Assembly: GCA_017530275.1 (NCBI GenBank)
Contig: JAFXMP010000205.1
Span: 1 to 6,304 of the forward strand
Origin: Clostridia bacterium
GTDB taxonomy: Bacteria > Bacillota_A > Clostridia > Christensenellales > Aristaeellaceae
Direction of reading: 5' to 3'
DNA length: 6,304 bases
The notes under the pieces are model-generated. The model was not told the origin of the DNA and made no database searches. It saw nothing but the letters and a program-made list of their open reading frames with translations. This document shows, in pieces, positions 1 through 6,186 of this stretch; the first letter of the stretch is position 1, and each line of letters begins with the position of its first letter. A program made the position numbers and the translations under genes.

Positions 1-16
1 ACAAGGCCAATGAATT

Positions 17-21
17 GGAGG
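17..21 (+). promoter_or_regulatory. Ribosome binding site of the Hsp20 gene
   Basis: GGAGG lies 8 bases before the ATG at 30. This decides the start: the reading frame is open upstream to a TTG at 15, but that codon overlaps the GGAGG itself and has no room for its own ribosome binding site. The promoter of the gene must lie to the left of the window. Confidence 0.85.
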
Positions 22-29
22 TTTGCATT

Positions 30-488
30 ATGAGTACTTATCTTCCTACCGTGTTTGGTGAAAACCTGTTGGACGTCTTTGATGACTTTGACCGTGACTT
101 CTTCTGTGGCTTTGGTCGTCCGGAGCATGTGCTCTATGGCAAGAATGCCAGCCGCCTGATGAAAACCGATGTGAAGGAAACAGATGAAGGCTATGAGGTG
201 GATGTGGATCTGCCTGGCTTCACGAAGGACGAAATCAAACTGGAACTGAACAACGGGTACCTGACGATCTCCACCGAAAAGAGTCTGGAGAAGAAGGACG
301 AAAAGAAGGGCAAAGTGCTGCGCCAGGAACGTTACTCCGGCACCATGCAGCGCAGTTTCTACGTGGGCAGCAGTATTACCGAAGAAGACATCAAGGCCAA
401 GTATGAAAACGGTGTGCTGAGTTTGACCTTGCCGAAGAAAGAGGCAAAGAAGGTTCCTGAGAAGAAAACCATCCTGATCGAAGGGTAA
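30..488 (+). CDS. hsp20: Hsp20/alpha-crystallin small heat-shock protein
   Basis: An ATP-independent cytosolic holdase of 152 residues, the usual length for a bacterial small heat-shock protein. Such proteins form oligomers that bind unfolding proteins and pass them to ATP-dependent chaperones. Residues 1-44 are a variable N-terminal arm rich in Phe and Asp. Residues about 45-137 are the alpha-crystallin domain, with the conserved strand VDVDLPGFTKDEIKLEL (57-73) and the signature AKYENGVLSLTLPK (123-136; the A-x-x-x-N-G-V-L motif). The C-terminal tail ends in ILI at 148-150, matching the I-x-I anchor that docks into a neighbouring subunit's domain. The gene is monocistronic: a strong terminator follows 11 bases after the stop, and the next gene is convergent. 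Heat-shock operators such as CIRCE, if any, would lie outside the window. The family assignment is secure; the client range is unknown. Confidence 0.96.
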   Translation: MSTYLPTVFGENLLDVFDDFDRDFFCGFGRPEHVLYGKNASRLMKTDVKETDEGYEVDVDLPGFTKDEIKLELNNGYLTISTEKSLEKKDEKKGKVLRQERYSGTMQRSFYVGSSITEEDIKAKYENGVLSLTLPKKEAKKVPEKKTILIEG

Positions 489-499
489 CTGATTCTCTT

Positions 500-532
500 C
501 CCCGTCGGAGTGATCCGGCGGGGCTTTTTTTT
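500..532 (+). terminator. Rho-independent terminator of hsp20
   Basis: A 10-bp stem (500-509 with 514-523, GC-rich, one G-U pair) closes on the 4-base loop GTGA, a GNRA-type tetraloop, and is followed by C and eight T residues (525-532). It is oriented for plus-strand transcription. Read on the minus strand, the same stem is followed by AAGAGAATC rather than a T-run, so it should not stop the convergent minus-strand transcript efficiently. Confidence 0.93.
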
Positions 533-744
533 GTGAGATGATAGCTGTTCCTAGGGCATGAAAGTGCCATCTGTGCTTTCCTTTGGGTTGGTCGTTTGTG
601 AAAAGCAAAAATACAGAATACTGTGCATCTATTCTTCAAATCACGCTGACTTTACTTTCATGTGACAACTTCAATCTTTCCGGTTGATAAATATATTTCA
701 CGGAAATTATAGCATGTGTTTTCCAATAATACAACTGGGCATTT
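533..744. other. Convergent intergenic region without a clear gene
   Basis: AT-rich spacer between the hsp20 terminator and the 3' end of the sensor kinase gene. I see no convincing coding sequence on either strand. It holds a minus-strand promoter-like element (706-734), a small 8-bp imperfect hairpin at 560-580 without a T-run, and a weak 4-bp hairpin at 613-624 that on the minus strand is followed by ATTTTTGCTTTT. No strong terminator for the minus-strand operon was found here. Confidence 0.6.
706..734 (-). promoter_or_regulatory. Extended -10 promoter-like element
   Basis: On the minus strand there is a perfect TATAAT (711-706) preceded by TGC, which gives the extended -10 form TGnTATAAT. 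Seventeen bases further upstream is TTGTAT (734-729), a weak -35 that matches the consensus only in TTG. Predicted transcription would start near 699 and run left, away from the kinase gene that ends at 745. No good coding sequence follows, so this may be a chance match in AT-rich DNA or the promoter of a small RNA. Confidence 0.4.
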
Positions 745-2016
745 TCAGCCCGCAACTGGCACGGGGATCATCCACTCCACCTGAAAGACGCCACCCTGAT
801 CATCGATTTGAAGGACGCCTTGATAGGATTCTATCACACGTTTCAGGTTGCTCAGGCCGATGCCGTGCAGGGCAGTATTCTGTTTGGAGGTAGAGAATAA
901 TCCATCCTGCCGTTTTCGAAGCATCCCTTGATAGGGATTGATGCATTTGACGATAATCTGGCCGCCAATCACACCTGCGCTGACTGTAATGCTGCGCTGC
1001 TCTGCAGGTAAAGCCAGAACTGCCTCCATGGCGTTATCGAGCATATTGGAAAATAAAGTGACGATATCCGCGTATCGAATGAAGTCCGCCTTTGAAAAGT
1101 CCACCATGCATTCCAAGGTGATTCCCTTCTGCCTACATTCGGCCTCCTTTTGCGCCAGCAGCGTATCCAGCACAGCATTGCCGGTATGGATTTGGGGAGA
1201 AACGGCATCTGCCTCCTGCAGCATCTCATTCAGGTATTCGTTTGCCGCTGAGGCATTTCTGCCATTGGCTGTCATGCCTTCCAAAACCCGCAGATGCTTA
1301 CTCATATCATGATAAATCCGCCGCGCCTGTTCGTCTGTGATCTTGCGGCTTTCAAAGCCCTGCACCTGCTGCTTCATTTGGTTTTCCATGCGGAGCATCG
1401 TGACTCTTTCTCTCTGCAATTGGAACTGTTTTTCTGATGCGGCCAGGATACAGGGCATGCCGAAAACCAGCATCAGCGTGAGCAGCGTCATTTCCAAGGA
1501 AATCCCTGCCGCCTGGGTGGAAGGAGCAATAATCGTCAAATAATACAGAATCAGTATGGTGGTATGATCAATAATGGCGGGCACCAGCGCAAGCAAAGCC
1601 TCCTTGGCGGAGATCTGTCTGTCGGGCGTGATATCAAATGTGTATTTTTTCATCAGGACCACAGCCAAAACCCGACAGATGTTTTCTGCCAGCGTGACAG
1701 GGATTAAAGGGAAGGAATCCGAAACGGCATAGCCGAAGGTAGGCAAGTGGAGCGAAGCAAACACAACCGGCGTGAACAGTTTCAGCCATCCGCCCCACAG
1801 AAAGAAGACGATGCTTGAAAGAAACAACAGGTATTGTTTTTGCCCTGTCCGCCAGGACAGCATGACGAAGCCGGTCAATGCATAAAGCAGGATATTCCGA
1901 AGAAACGCTTCACTCAGCGTTTGCCGGTTTAACACATATCGCTGCCCCAGAACAAACACGATCATCAGAACCATGGAACCGATCCGGAGTCCCCAGGCTT
2001 TTTCCCTTTTCCCCAT
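745..2016 (-). CDS. Membrane sensor histidine kinase, GHKL (AgrC-like) family
   Basis: A 423-residue two-component sensor kinase. Residues 1-195 are strongly hydrophobic, with about six membrane segments (roughly 12-27, 38-55, 61-86, 102-122, 138-165, 171-193), as in peptide-sensing AgrC-type kinases. A charged probable coiled coil (196-230) leads to the H-box RIYHDMSKHL with the predicted phospho-acceptor His236. The TGNAVLDTLLAQK motif (278-290) is typical of the family. The N-box is LFSNMLDNAMEA (321-332, Asn324/Asn328), and the nucleotide-binding G-box is STSKQNTALHGIGLSNL (375-391). The single G-box and the lack of a classical DxGxG box suit the GHKL/HATPase_c_5 type. The gene starts 37 bases after the peptidase stop, with no clear ribosome binding site. 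The ATG at 2016 was chosen because it is the first in-frame start beyond the peptidase gene and gives a basic MGKREK end before the first membrane segment. No response regulator is in the window; the signal is unknown. Confidence 0.88.
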   Translation of the reverse strand: MGKREKAWGLRIGSMVLMIVFVLGQRYVLNRQTLSEAFLRNILLYALTGFVMLSWRTGQKQYLLFLSSIVFFLWGGWLKLFTPVVFASLHLPTFGYAVSDSFPLIPVTLAENICRVLAVVLMKKYTFDITPDRQISAKEALLALVPAIIDHTTILILYYLTIIAPSTQAAGISLEMTLLTLMLVFGMPCILAASEKQFQLQRERVTMLRMENQMKQQVQGFESRKITDEQARRIYHDMSKHLRVLEGMTANGRNASAANEYLNEMLQEADAVSPQIHTGNAVLDTLLAQKEAECRQKGITLECMVDFSKADFIRYADIVTLFSNMLDNAMEAVLALPAEQRSITVSAGVIGGQIIVKCINPYQGMLRKRQDGLFSTSKQNTALHGIGLSNLKRVIESYQGVLQIDDQGGVFQVEWMIPVPVAG

Positions 2017-2053
2017 GGCGCTGGAAAAATACAGGATCGACCATAATGGCAGA

Positions 2054-4042
2054 TCAGGATGTGTACTTGTCAAACCAGCCGGTGATTTCCTCCAGGCGGC
2101 GGAGGCGGTGGGCCGGTTTGCCGGTGCGGGAGAGCTCGTGGTTTTCGCCGTGGAACACCACCATCCGGGCCGGGACGCGCAGGTACACCAGGGCGGTATA
2201 CAGCTGATAGCCCTCGGCGATGGGGCAGCGGTGATCCTCTTCGCTATGGATGATGAGCGTGGGGGTCTTCGCATTTCGCACGTATTTCAGCGGGGATACA
2301 TCCCACATCTCTGCAAAGCCCTTTTCGGAATAGGGATCGGCGCTGCATACCTCGAAATTGGAGATGGGCGGGATATCGCTGATGCCGTACATGGACACCC
2401 AGTTGGCAATGCTGCGCTGGGTGGCAATGCAGCAGAAGCGGTCTGTGTGCCCTAAAATCCAATTGCTCATGTACCCGCCGTAGGAGCCGCCTGTGCAGCA
2501 CAGCCGCTTGGTGTCAATGGCTGGATAGGTTTCCAGCACCTTGTCCGTGAAGGCCATGATCTGGCGGTAATCAATGCTGCCCCATTGCAGGTCCAGATAC
2601 GAGAAGGCGTTCCCTCTGCCGTCCGAGCCGTGGGGGTTGCAGAAGAACACGATGTATCCCTTCGCCGCCCAGGCCTGCATTTCATGGAAGAACACCGGGC
2701 CGTAGGCGCACTTGGGCCCACCGTGAATATCCAGCACAGCGGGATACTTTTTCTTGGGGTCATATTTTTCCGGCAGCAGTACCCAGCCGTCGATCTCCTC
2801 GCCGTCCAGTTCTGCCATGATCGGCTGGGGCTGGGCCACGTAGGTGTCCTTCAGCACATCGTCGTTCCACGTGGTCAGACAGTGATTGCCGTCCTTTTCC
2901 GTCTGGTAGAGCTCCGGGAGCTTCATGTCCAGCATGCCTGCAAAGAAGATATTGCCGTCATGCACGTCATAATCGCTGAGGATGCCATCCGTGGAAACGA
3001 CGGTTTCGATCCTGCCGTCCAGGCCGATGCGCTTCAGCTTGCAGCCGTCCCGATCCAGCGCCGGGAAATAAAGATGATCGCCCTCTGCCTTGGTGAAGCG
3101 GGAAGCACCGTATTCCACGTCGGTCAGCATGGCGTTGCCCAGGCTTTCATCCGCTTCACAAAGGAGTTTCAGTGCCTTTGATTGAGGATCAAGGGTATAG
3201 AAGCAGGGGTTTTCATTGTCTCCGAAGCGCTTGCCGTCCGCACCGATCACTACCAGCGTGTCCCCGATGAACTCGATGGCATAGATCAGCAGGCGGGGTC
3301 CCAGCACCTGCTCCGTTTTTCCCGTTTCCAGTTCCAGGCGGTACAGGCAGTCCCGATTGGGGCGGCGACTGCGGAAATTGACGCCGCTGAAATAAACGTC
3401 CTTCCCGTGAATGCGGAAGGCGCCCACGTCCATATGTTTTGCGGTCAGGCGGCGAAGCTTGTTTTCTTTCACGTGATAGAGGAACAGCGCGCTGCGCTTC
3501 CCCTGGATCAGGCCCCTGCCGTTGAACACGAAGGGCGATTCCGTCAAGACCTCGTAATCCTTTTCTTCGCCGATCTTTTCCAGCGCCTTCTTCTTTTTGT
3601 CGCCGGTGAGGAGATACATATCGGGGTTCTCCGTGCTGATTTCTCCGGTCATCAGCAGATTCCCGTCGGGCAGCAGCTTAAAGCTGCCCGCGCCCAGGGG
3701 AAGCTCATAGGCCTTTTCCGCTTCGCCGCCGGTAAGGGGCAGGCGATACAGTACGGTGGATGCGCCTTTTTCCTCTGCGTCTTTTTCCTTCTTCTTTTCA
3801 TCACGCTTATCTGTGGCAAACAGGATATGCTCCGCATCCTCAAAAAAGAATTCCCCGATTTTGCCGTCGCTGACCATGGGACGGTCATCGTTTCCAACGC
3901 GCAGGCGCAGGCGGCTGACATATTCCTTCTTTTCCCGGTCGATGCCGGTCAGCACATAGGCCAGCTTCCCGCCGTCCGGAGAAAGGGTCAGGGAAGAAAG
4001 CATCCGAAAATCCATGAAGGTATCCAGGCCGATCTTCTTCAT
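2054..4042 (-). CDS. S9-family serine peptidase (acylaminoacyl-peptidase/prolyl oligopeptidase type)
   Basis: A 662-residue serine peptidase of the COG1506 type, with the two-part family architecture. Residues about 1-395 form a beta-propeller-like N-terminal half that restricts access to short peptides, and about 400-662 form the alpha/beta-hydrolase domain. The catalytic triad is visible: Ser520 in GGSYGGYMSNW, Asp603 in HSEEDHRCP, and His635 in GENHELSRTGKP. The oxyanion-hole region is LDIHGGPKCAYGP (437-449). Expected activity is removal of N-terminal acyl-amino acids or cleavage of small peptides in the cytosol; there is no signal peptide. A highly charged Lys/Glu/Asp loop at 78-93 interrupts the propeller, which is common in clostridial members. 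The family's NPRGS motif reads NPHGS here (469-473). The ATG at 4042 has AGGAG 8 bases upstream. The gene lies 46 bases after the flavodoxin gene, probably in the same operon, and is followed by the sensor kinase. The exact substrate cannot be told from sequence. Confidence 0.95.
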   Translation of the reverse strand: MKKIGLDTFMDFRMLSSLTLSPDGGKLAYVLTGIDREKKEYVSRLRLRVGNDDRPMVSDGKIGEFFFEDAEHILFATDKRDEKKKEKDAEEKGASTVLYRLPLTGGEAEKAYELPLGAGSFKLLPDGNLLMTGEISTENPDMYLLTGDKKKKALEKIGEEKDYEVLTESPFVFNGRGLIQGKRSALFLYHVKENKLRRLTAKHMDVGAFRIHGKDVYFSGVNFRSRRPNRDCLYRLELETGKTEQVLGPRLLIYAIEFIGDTLVVIGADGKRFGDNENPCFYTLDPQSKALKLLCEADESLGNAMLTDVEYGASRFTKAEGDHLYFPALDRDGCKLKRIGLDGRIETVVSTDGILSDYDVHDGNIFFAGMLDMKLPELYQTEKDGNHCLTTWNDDVLKDTYVAQPQPIMAELDGEEIDGWVLLPEKYDPKKKYPAVLDIHGGPKCAYGPVFFHEMQAWAAKGYIVFFCNPHGSDGRGNAFSYLDLQWGSIDYRQIMAFTDKVLETYPAIDTKRLCCTGGSYGGYMSNWILGHTDRFCCIATQRSIANWVSMYGISDIPPISNFEVCSADPYSEKGFAEMWDVSPLKYVRNAKTPTLIIHSEEDHRCPIAEGYQLYTALVYLRVPARMVVFHGENHELSRTGKPAHRLRRLEEITGWFDKYTS

Positions 4043-4050
4043 CTTAGTCG

Positions 4051-4055
4051 CTCCT
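4051..4055 (-). promoter_or_regulatory. Ribosome binding site of the S9 peptidase gene
   Basis: The minus strand reads AAAAAAGGAGCGACTAAG before the ATG at 4042. The AGGAG is 8 bases from the start codon, an ideal spacing that fixes this start. Confidence 0.85.
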
Positions 4056-4088
4056 TTTTTGTTGTTTCATGAAAAAGCAGGTTGTCCA

Positions 4089-4526
4089 TCATAATTGCTG
4101 ATAGAACGTCACAGCGCCTTTGACCTCTTCCTCCGTAGGATGCCCCTTGGCAATGCCTCCGACCAGCTTGAACGGGCCAAATGTATCAAAACCCTGGCAA
4201 CGGTATTCCCCGATTTCCCGGCAATGCTTTTTTTCGGCGATTTCGCGTATGGTTTTCAGAAAATCACCCTTCGGCGCGCCGTGGGTGTAGATGTAGAAAA
4301 CATCCTTTCTCTCGGGGAGATGCGCATTCGCAAAAGAGATGATTTGCTTGGCGAAAGCGCTGTAGTAAATGCCGGAAGCAAAGCCGATGCGCTCATATCC
4401 AGACAAATCAGCGTCTGGCTGCGCCGTCACATCAATGAGCGTCACGGGATGCTTTTCAGCGATGGCATCCAGCAGCTTTTTTGTGTTGCCGTGATGCTTG
4501 GAATAGTAAACGATGGCCGTGCTCAT
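4089..4526 (-). CDS. Flavodoxin-family protein (FMN-binding electron carrier)
   Basis: A 145-residue single-domain flavodoxin fold, within the usual length of short-chain flavodoxins. The N-terminal strand and phosphate loop (MSTAIVYYSKHHGNTKKL, 1-18) carry the Ser9/Asn14/Thr15 pattern used to hold the FMN phosphate. The second flavin-contact loop is FASGIYYSAF (49-58), and the third follows the strand VFYIYTHGAP (76-85). The C-terminal segment GFDTFGPFKLVGGIAKGHP (112-130) is characteristic of a group of flavodoxin-like proteins common in Clostridia. It is probably cytosolic and either transfers electrons to a partner enzyme or acts as an FMN-dependent reductase. It starts 20 bases after the rhodanese gene and is two genes downstream of a radical SAM enzyme, a class that often takes electrons from flavodoxin. 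The fold is confident; the partner is inference. Confidence 0.9.
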   Translation of the reverse strand: MSTAIVYYSKHHGNTKKLLDAIAEKHPVTLIDVTAQPDADLSGYERIGFASGIYYSAFAKQIISFANAHLPERKDVFYIYTHGAPKGDFLKTIREIAEKKHCREIGEYRCQGFDTFGPFKLVGGIAKGHPTEEEVKGAVTFYQQL

Positions 4527-4537
4527 TTCAGCTCAGT

Positions 4538-4544
4538 CCTCCTT
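4538..4544 (-). promoter_or_regulatory. Ribosome binding site of the flavodoxin gene
   Basis: AAGGAGG on the minus strand lies 11 bases before the ATG at 4526 and starts only 2 bases past the rhodanese stop codon. This suggests re-initiation within one transcript. Confidence 0.8.
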
Positions 4545-4546
4545 AT

Positions 4547-4849
4547 TCATTCTTCCAGTTCTCCATCATATCGGTCAAATCCGCCGATACTGCTGACATG
4601 GAGATAGCCTCGGGCCTGGAGCAGAGCTTCGGCCTGATAGCTGCGCATACCGCTATAGCAGTAAAGAAAGATGGGCGTATCCTTTTGGGCGATGAAGGTG
4701 ATCTCCTCCCGGATAGTTTCGGGCAGTATATTGACAGCCCCCGGAATATAGCCTTCCGCATAGTCTTCTGCGTCCCGGAGATCAATGAGCACAGCGTTTG
4801 GCGTGCTTTTATAAAGCGAAATGCCTTGATTGATGTCCTCCATCCTCAT
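4547..4849 (-). CDS. Single-domain rhodanese-like protein
   Basis: A 100-residue stand-alone rhodanese domain of normal size. The family carries sulfur as a persulfide on an active-site cysteine and passes it to acceptors such as cyanide, thiols or biosynthetic enzymes. Visible motifs are VLIDLRDAEDYAEGYIPGA (20-38; the usual form is DxR...GHIPGA, here with Tyr for His) and the active-site loop CYSGMRS (64-70), with catalytic Cys64 and Arg69. The intact Cys indicates an active sulfurtransferase rather than a dead copy. The ATG at 4849 overlaps the radical SAM stop as ATGA, pointing to translational coupling. A second ATG at 4843 (MEDINQ) would give 98 residues and sits about 10 bases from the GGGAGG, compared with 4 bases for the first, so it may be the true start. 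The acceptor is unknown. Confidence 0.92.
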   Translation of the reverse strand: MRMEDINQGISLYKSTPNAVLIDLRDAEDYAEGYIPGAVNILPETIREEITFIAQKDTPIFLYCYSGMRSYQAEALLQARGYLHVSSIGGFDRYDGELEE

Positions 4850-5754
4850 TCTCCCTCCCGTTTTTTCTTTCGCTTTTTAAAATGGAGCTTCGCCGACTTT
4901 GTGATTTCCTCATGGTAGAAATAGTTGCACACCACAGGCGGCTCGCCAAACGGTGCCCGATGCTGGTCGTCATCCCGGATATACAGCATGCCTTCCCTGG
5001 CTGTGTACTCTCTGATTGTTTGATCCAGTGCAATCCAGTAATCGCGGCTCTTCTTCGTATAGATCTCATGGTAGAGGCCATCCAGCTCCGGATGCTTTTC
5101 ATGCACCCAGTCCAGGATCCGTTTCTTGTATTCACCGCGAAGATTCAAATTTTCCAGCCATACCAGATTGCACTGGTCCTTGGCCCGTTCGATAATGGCG
5201 ATCACATCCGTAATGCCGGGGAAAATTGGGGAGATGAAGCAGGTGGACTGGATGCCCGCCTCGTAGAAAGCTTTCATCGCCGTCAGCCTGCGCTCGATGC
5301 TGACGGCACGATCCATCTCTTTGCGGAAGCTCTCGTCCAGCGTATTGATGGACCAGGATACATGGGCGCTGGGAAACTGCTTAATCAGGTCAAGATCCCG
5401 CAGGATCAGGTCAGATTTCGTGGATATGCTGATGCTGATGCCGGTAGGCAGCAGCTGCTCCAGCAATGCGCGGGTTCGCCCGTATTTCTTCTCCAAAGGT
5501 TGATAAGGGTCAGTCACGGAGCAGAAGAAGGCTTCTTTCCCGGCATACTTCCCCGGCTTGTTGATTTTGGGCCAGCGCTTGACATCCACAAACTCACCCC
5601 AGGGCTCAGGATGATTGGTAAACCGCTTCATGAAGCTGGCGTAGCAATATTTGCAGGCATGGGTACAGCCCACGTAGGGATTGACGGCAAAATCCGAAAC
5701 CGGAAGGTTGGTTTTCGTCATGATGTCTTTAACTTCTGTTTCCTTGATGACCAT
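4846..5754 (-). CDS. Radical SAM protein, spore photoproduct lyase (SplB/COG1533)-like
   Basis: A 302-residue cytosolic radical SAM enzyme. The N-terminal signature VNPYVGCTHACKYCYA (24-39) gives the CX3CX2C cluster ligands Cys30, Cys34 and Cys37, which bind a [4Fe-4S] centre that cleaves S-adenosylmethionine to a 5'-deoxyadenosyl radical. The following motifs VTDPYQPLEKKYGRTR (80-95), STKSDLILRDLDLI (111-124) and VSWSINTLDE (132-141) are typical of the SplB/Rv2578c-like group. The C-terminus is very basic (HFKKRKKKREGE), which might favour nucleic acid contact. It is shorter than true spore photoproduct lyases (about 340 residues), and the substrate of this group is not established, so DNA photoproduct repair should not be assumed. 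It starts 24 bases after the DUF1801 gene with AAGGAG at 5770-5765, and its stop overlaps the rhodanese start. Confidence 0.9.
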   Translation of the reverse strand: MVIKETEVKDIMTKTNLPVSDFAVNPYVGCTHACKYCYASFMKRFTNHPEPWGEFVDVKRWPKINKPGKYAGKEAFFCSVTDPYQPLEKKYGRTRALLEQLLPTGISISISTKSDLILRDLDLIKQFPSAHVSWSINTLDESFRKEMDRAVSIERRLTAMKAFYEAGIQSTCFISPIFPGITDVIAIIERAKDQCNLVWLENLNLRGEYKKRILDWVHEKHPELDGLYHEIYTKKSRDYWIALDQTIREYTAREGMLYIRDDDQHRAPFGEPPVVCNYFYHEEITKSAKLHFKKRKKKREGE

Positions 5755-5764
5755 GTTTGCGCCG

Positions 5765-5770
5765 CTCCTT
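5765..5770 (-). promoter_or_regulatory. Ribosome binding site of the radical SAM gene
   Basis: AAGGAG on the minus strand lies 10 bases before the ATG at 5754, in the 24-base gap after the DUF1801 stop. It supports this start codon. Confidence 0.75.
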
Positions 5771-5778
5771 CCATCGAT

Positions 5779-6186
5779 TCATTTTCTGTACTTTTCAAAG
5801 CACCATTGCGCTATTCGCGTGATCAGCTTCACAGGCAGCTCCCTGTTGTGCGGCAGCCGGATCGTCCCTTTGCTCACATCGTAATCCTTCAATTCATCCG
5901 AGAAAACGCCCATCGCCTCATCCCCGGGATACAAGCCGATGTGCTTTTTTGCCGCCGCAAAATGGATGATATTTCTGCCTTTCCAGTATGTGGGCATCGA
6001 CCAGGAGATCCGCTCCTCTGCTTCCGGAATGGCGGCACGGAGAATTGCCCGGATTTTTCTCAGTCTCGGCTGCACAGCTTCTTCCTGCAAAGCAATGTAT
6101 TCATCTATGGTTTGCGGTTTCAAGCAGTAATGATCCTGACCTTCTCTGCTGAACTCCCGACCGCATGTAGGGCATTTCCACTTCAT
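5779..6186 (-). CDS. DUF1801 (YdhG-like) protein with N-terminal zinc-ribbon-like motif
   Basis: A 135-residue protein. Residues 1-21 hold CPTCGREF (5-12) followed by DHYC (18-21); Cys5, Cys8, His19 and Cys21 form a likely zinc (or other metal) site. Residues about 25-133 match the DUF1801/YdhG fold, with the family pattern [23 protein letters not shown] (45-67, read as two stretches), [16 protein letters not shown] (73-88) and the late [13 protein letters not shown] (106-118). Bacillus subtilis YdhG (Fra) of this family is described as a frataxin-like iron chaperone for Fe-S assembly, but many members are uncharacterised, so the iron role here is inference. The ATG at 6186 overlaps the stop of the preceding gene, with GGAGAAGG inside that gene serving as ribosome binding site, so the two are probably translationally coupled. 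It lies directly before a radical SAM Fe-S enzyme. Confidence 0.85.
   Translation of the reverse strand: MKWKCPTCGREFSREGQDHYCLKPQTIDEYIALQEEAVQPRLRKIRAILRAAIPEAEERISWSMPTYWKGRNIIHFAAAKKHIGLYPGDEAMGVFSDELKDYDVSKGTIRLPHNRELPVKLITRIAQWCFEKYRK

Noticed and set aside
15..29. TTG at 15 as start of the Hsp20 gene
   Set aside because: It overlaps the GGAGG that serves the ATG at 30 and has no ribosome binding site of its own; family proteins begin close to the MSTYLP position.
560..580. 8-bp imperfect hairpin in the convergent spacer
   Set aside because: It contains two G-U pairs and is not followed by a T-run on either strand, so it is not a terminator by sequence.
551..628. 25-codon minus-strand frame (MHSILYFCFSQTTNPKES...) behind the promoter-like element, considered as an AgrD-like signal peptide for the kinase
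   Set aside because: It has no ribosome binding site, no amphipathic leader and acidic tail arrangement typical of AgrD, and no AgrB processing gene is nearby.
684..717. Plus-strand promoter-like pair TTGATA and TATAGC, 18 bases apart
   Set aside because: It has only a partial -10 match, AT-rich surroundings make it likely by chance, and it would only transcribe antisense to the kinase.
2017..2274. 86-codon upstream extension of the sensor kinase frame
   Set aside because: It overlaps the 3' end of the peptidase gene in another frame and its translation (Arg/Pro/Ser-rich) does not resemble a kinase N-terminus.
3667..3690. Perfect 8-bp inverted repeat (CGGGCAGC / GCTGCCCG) inside the peptidase gene
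   Set aside because: It encodes ordinary propeller residues (FKLLPDG region), has no T-run on either side and is best explained by codon choice.
3762..3807. Lys/Glu-rich low-complexity stretch in the peptidase as a possible frameshift or repeat expansion
   Set aside because: The frame continues cleanly into propeller sequence on both sides, and charged loops here are common in clostridial S9 peptidases.
3182..4072. Plus-strand open frame of 296 codons, and others at 2585-3181 and 1973-2455
   Set aside because: All are antisense to the S9 peptidase, which is supported by its triad, full length and ribosome binding site. No motifs and no good upstream sites were seen for the antisense frames.
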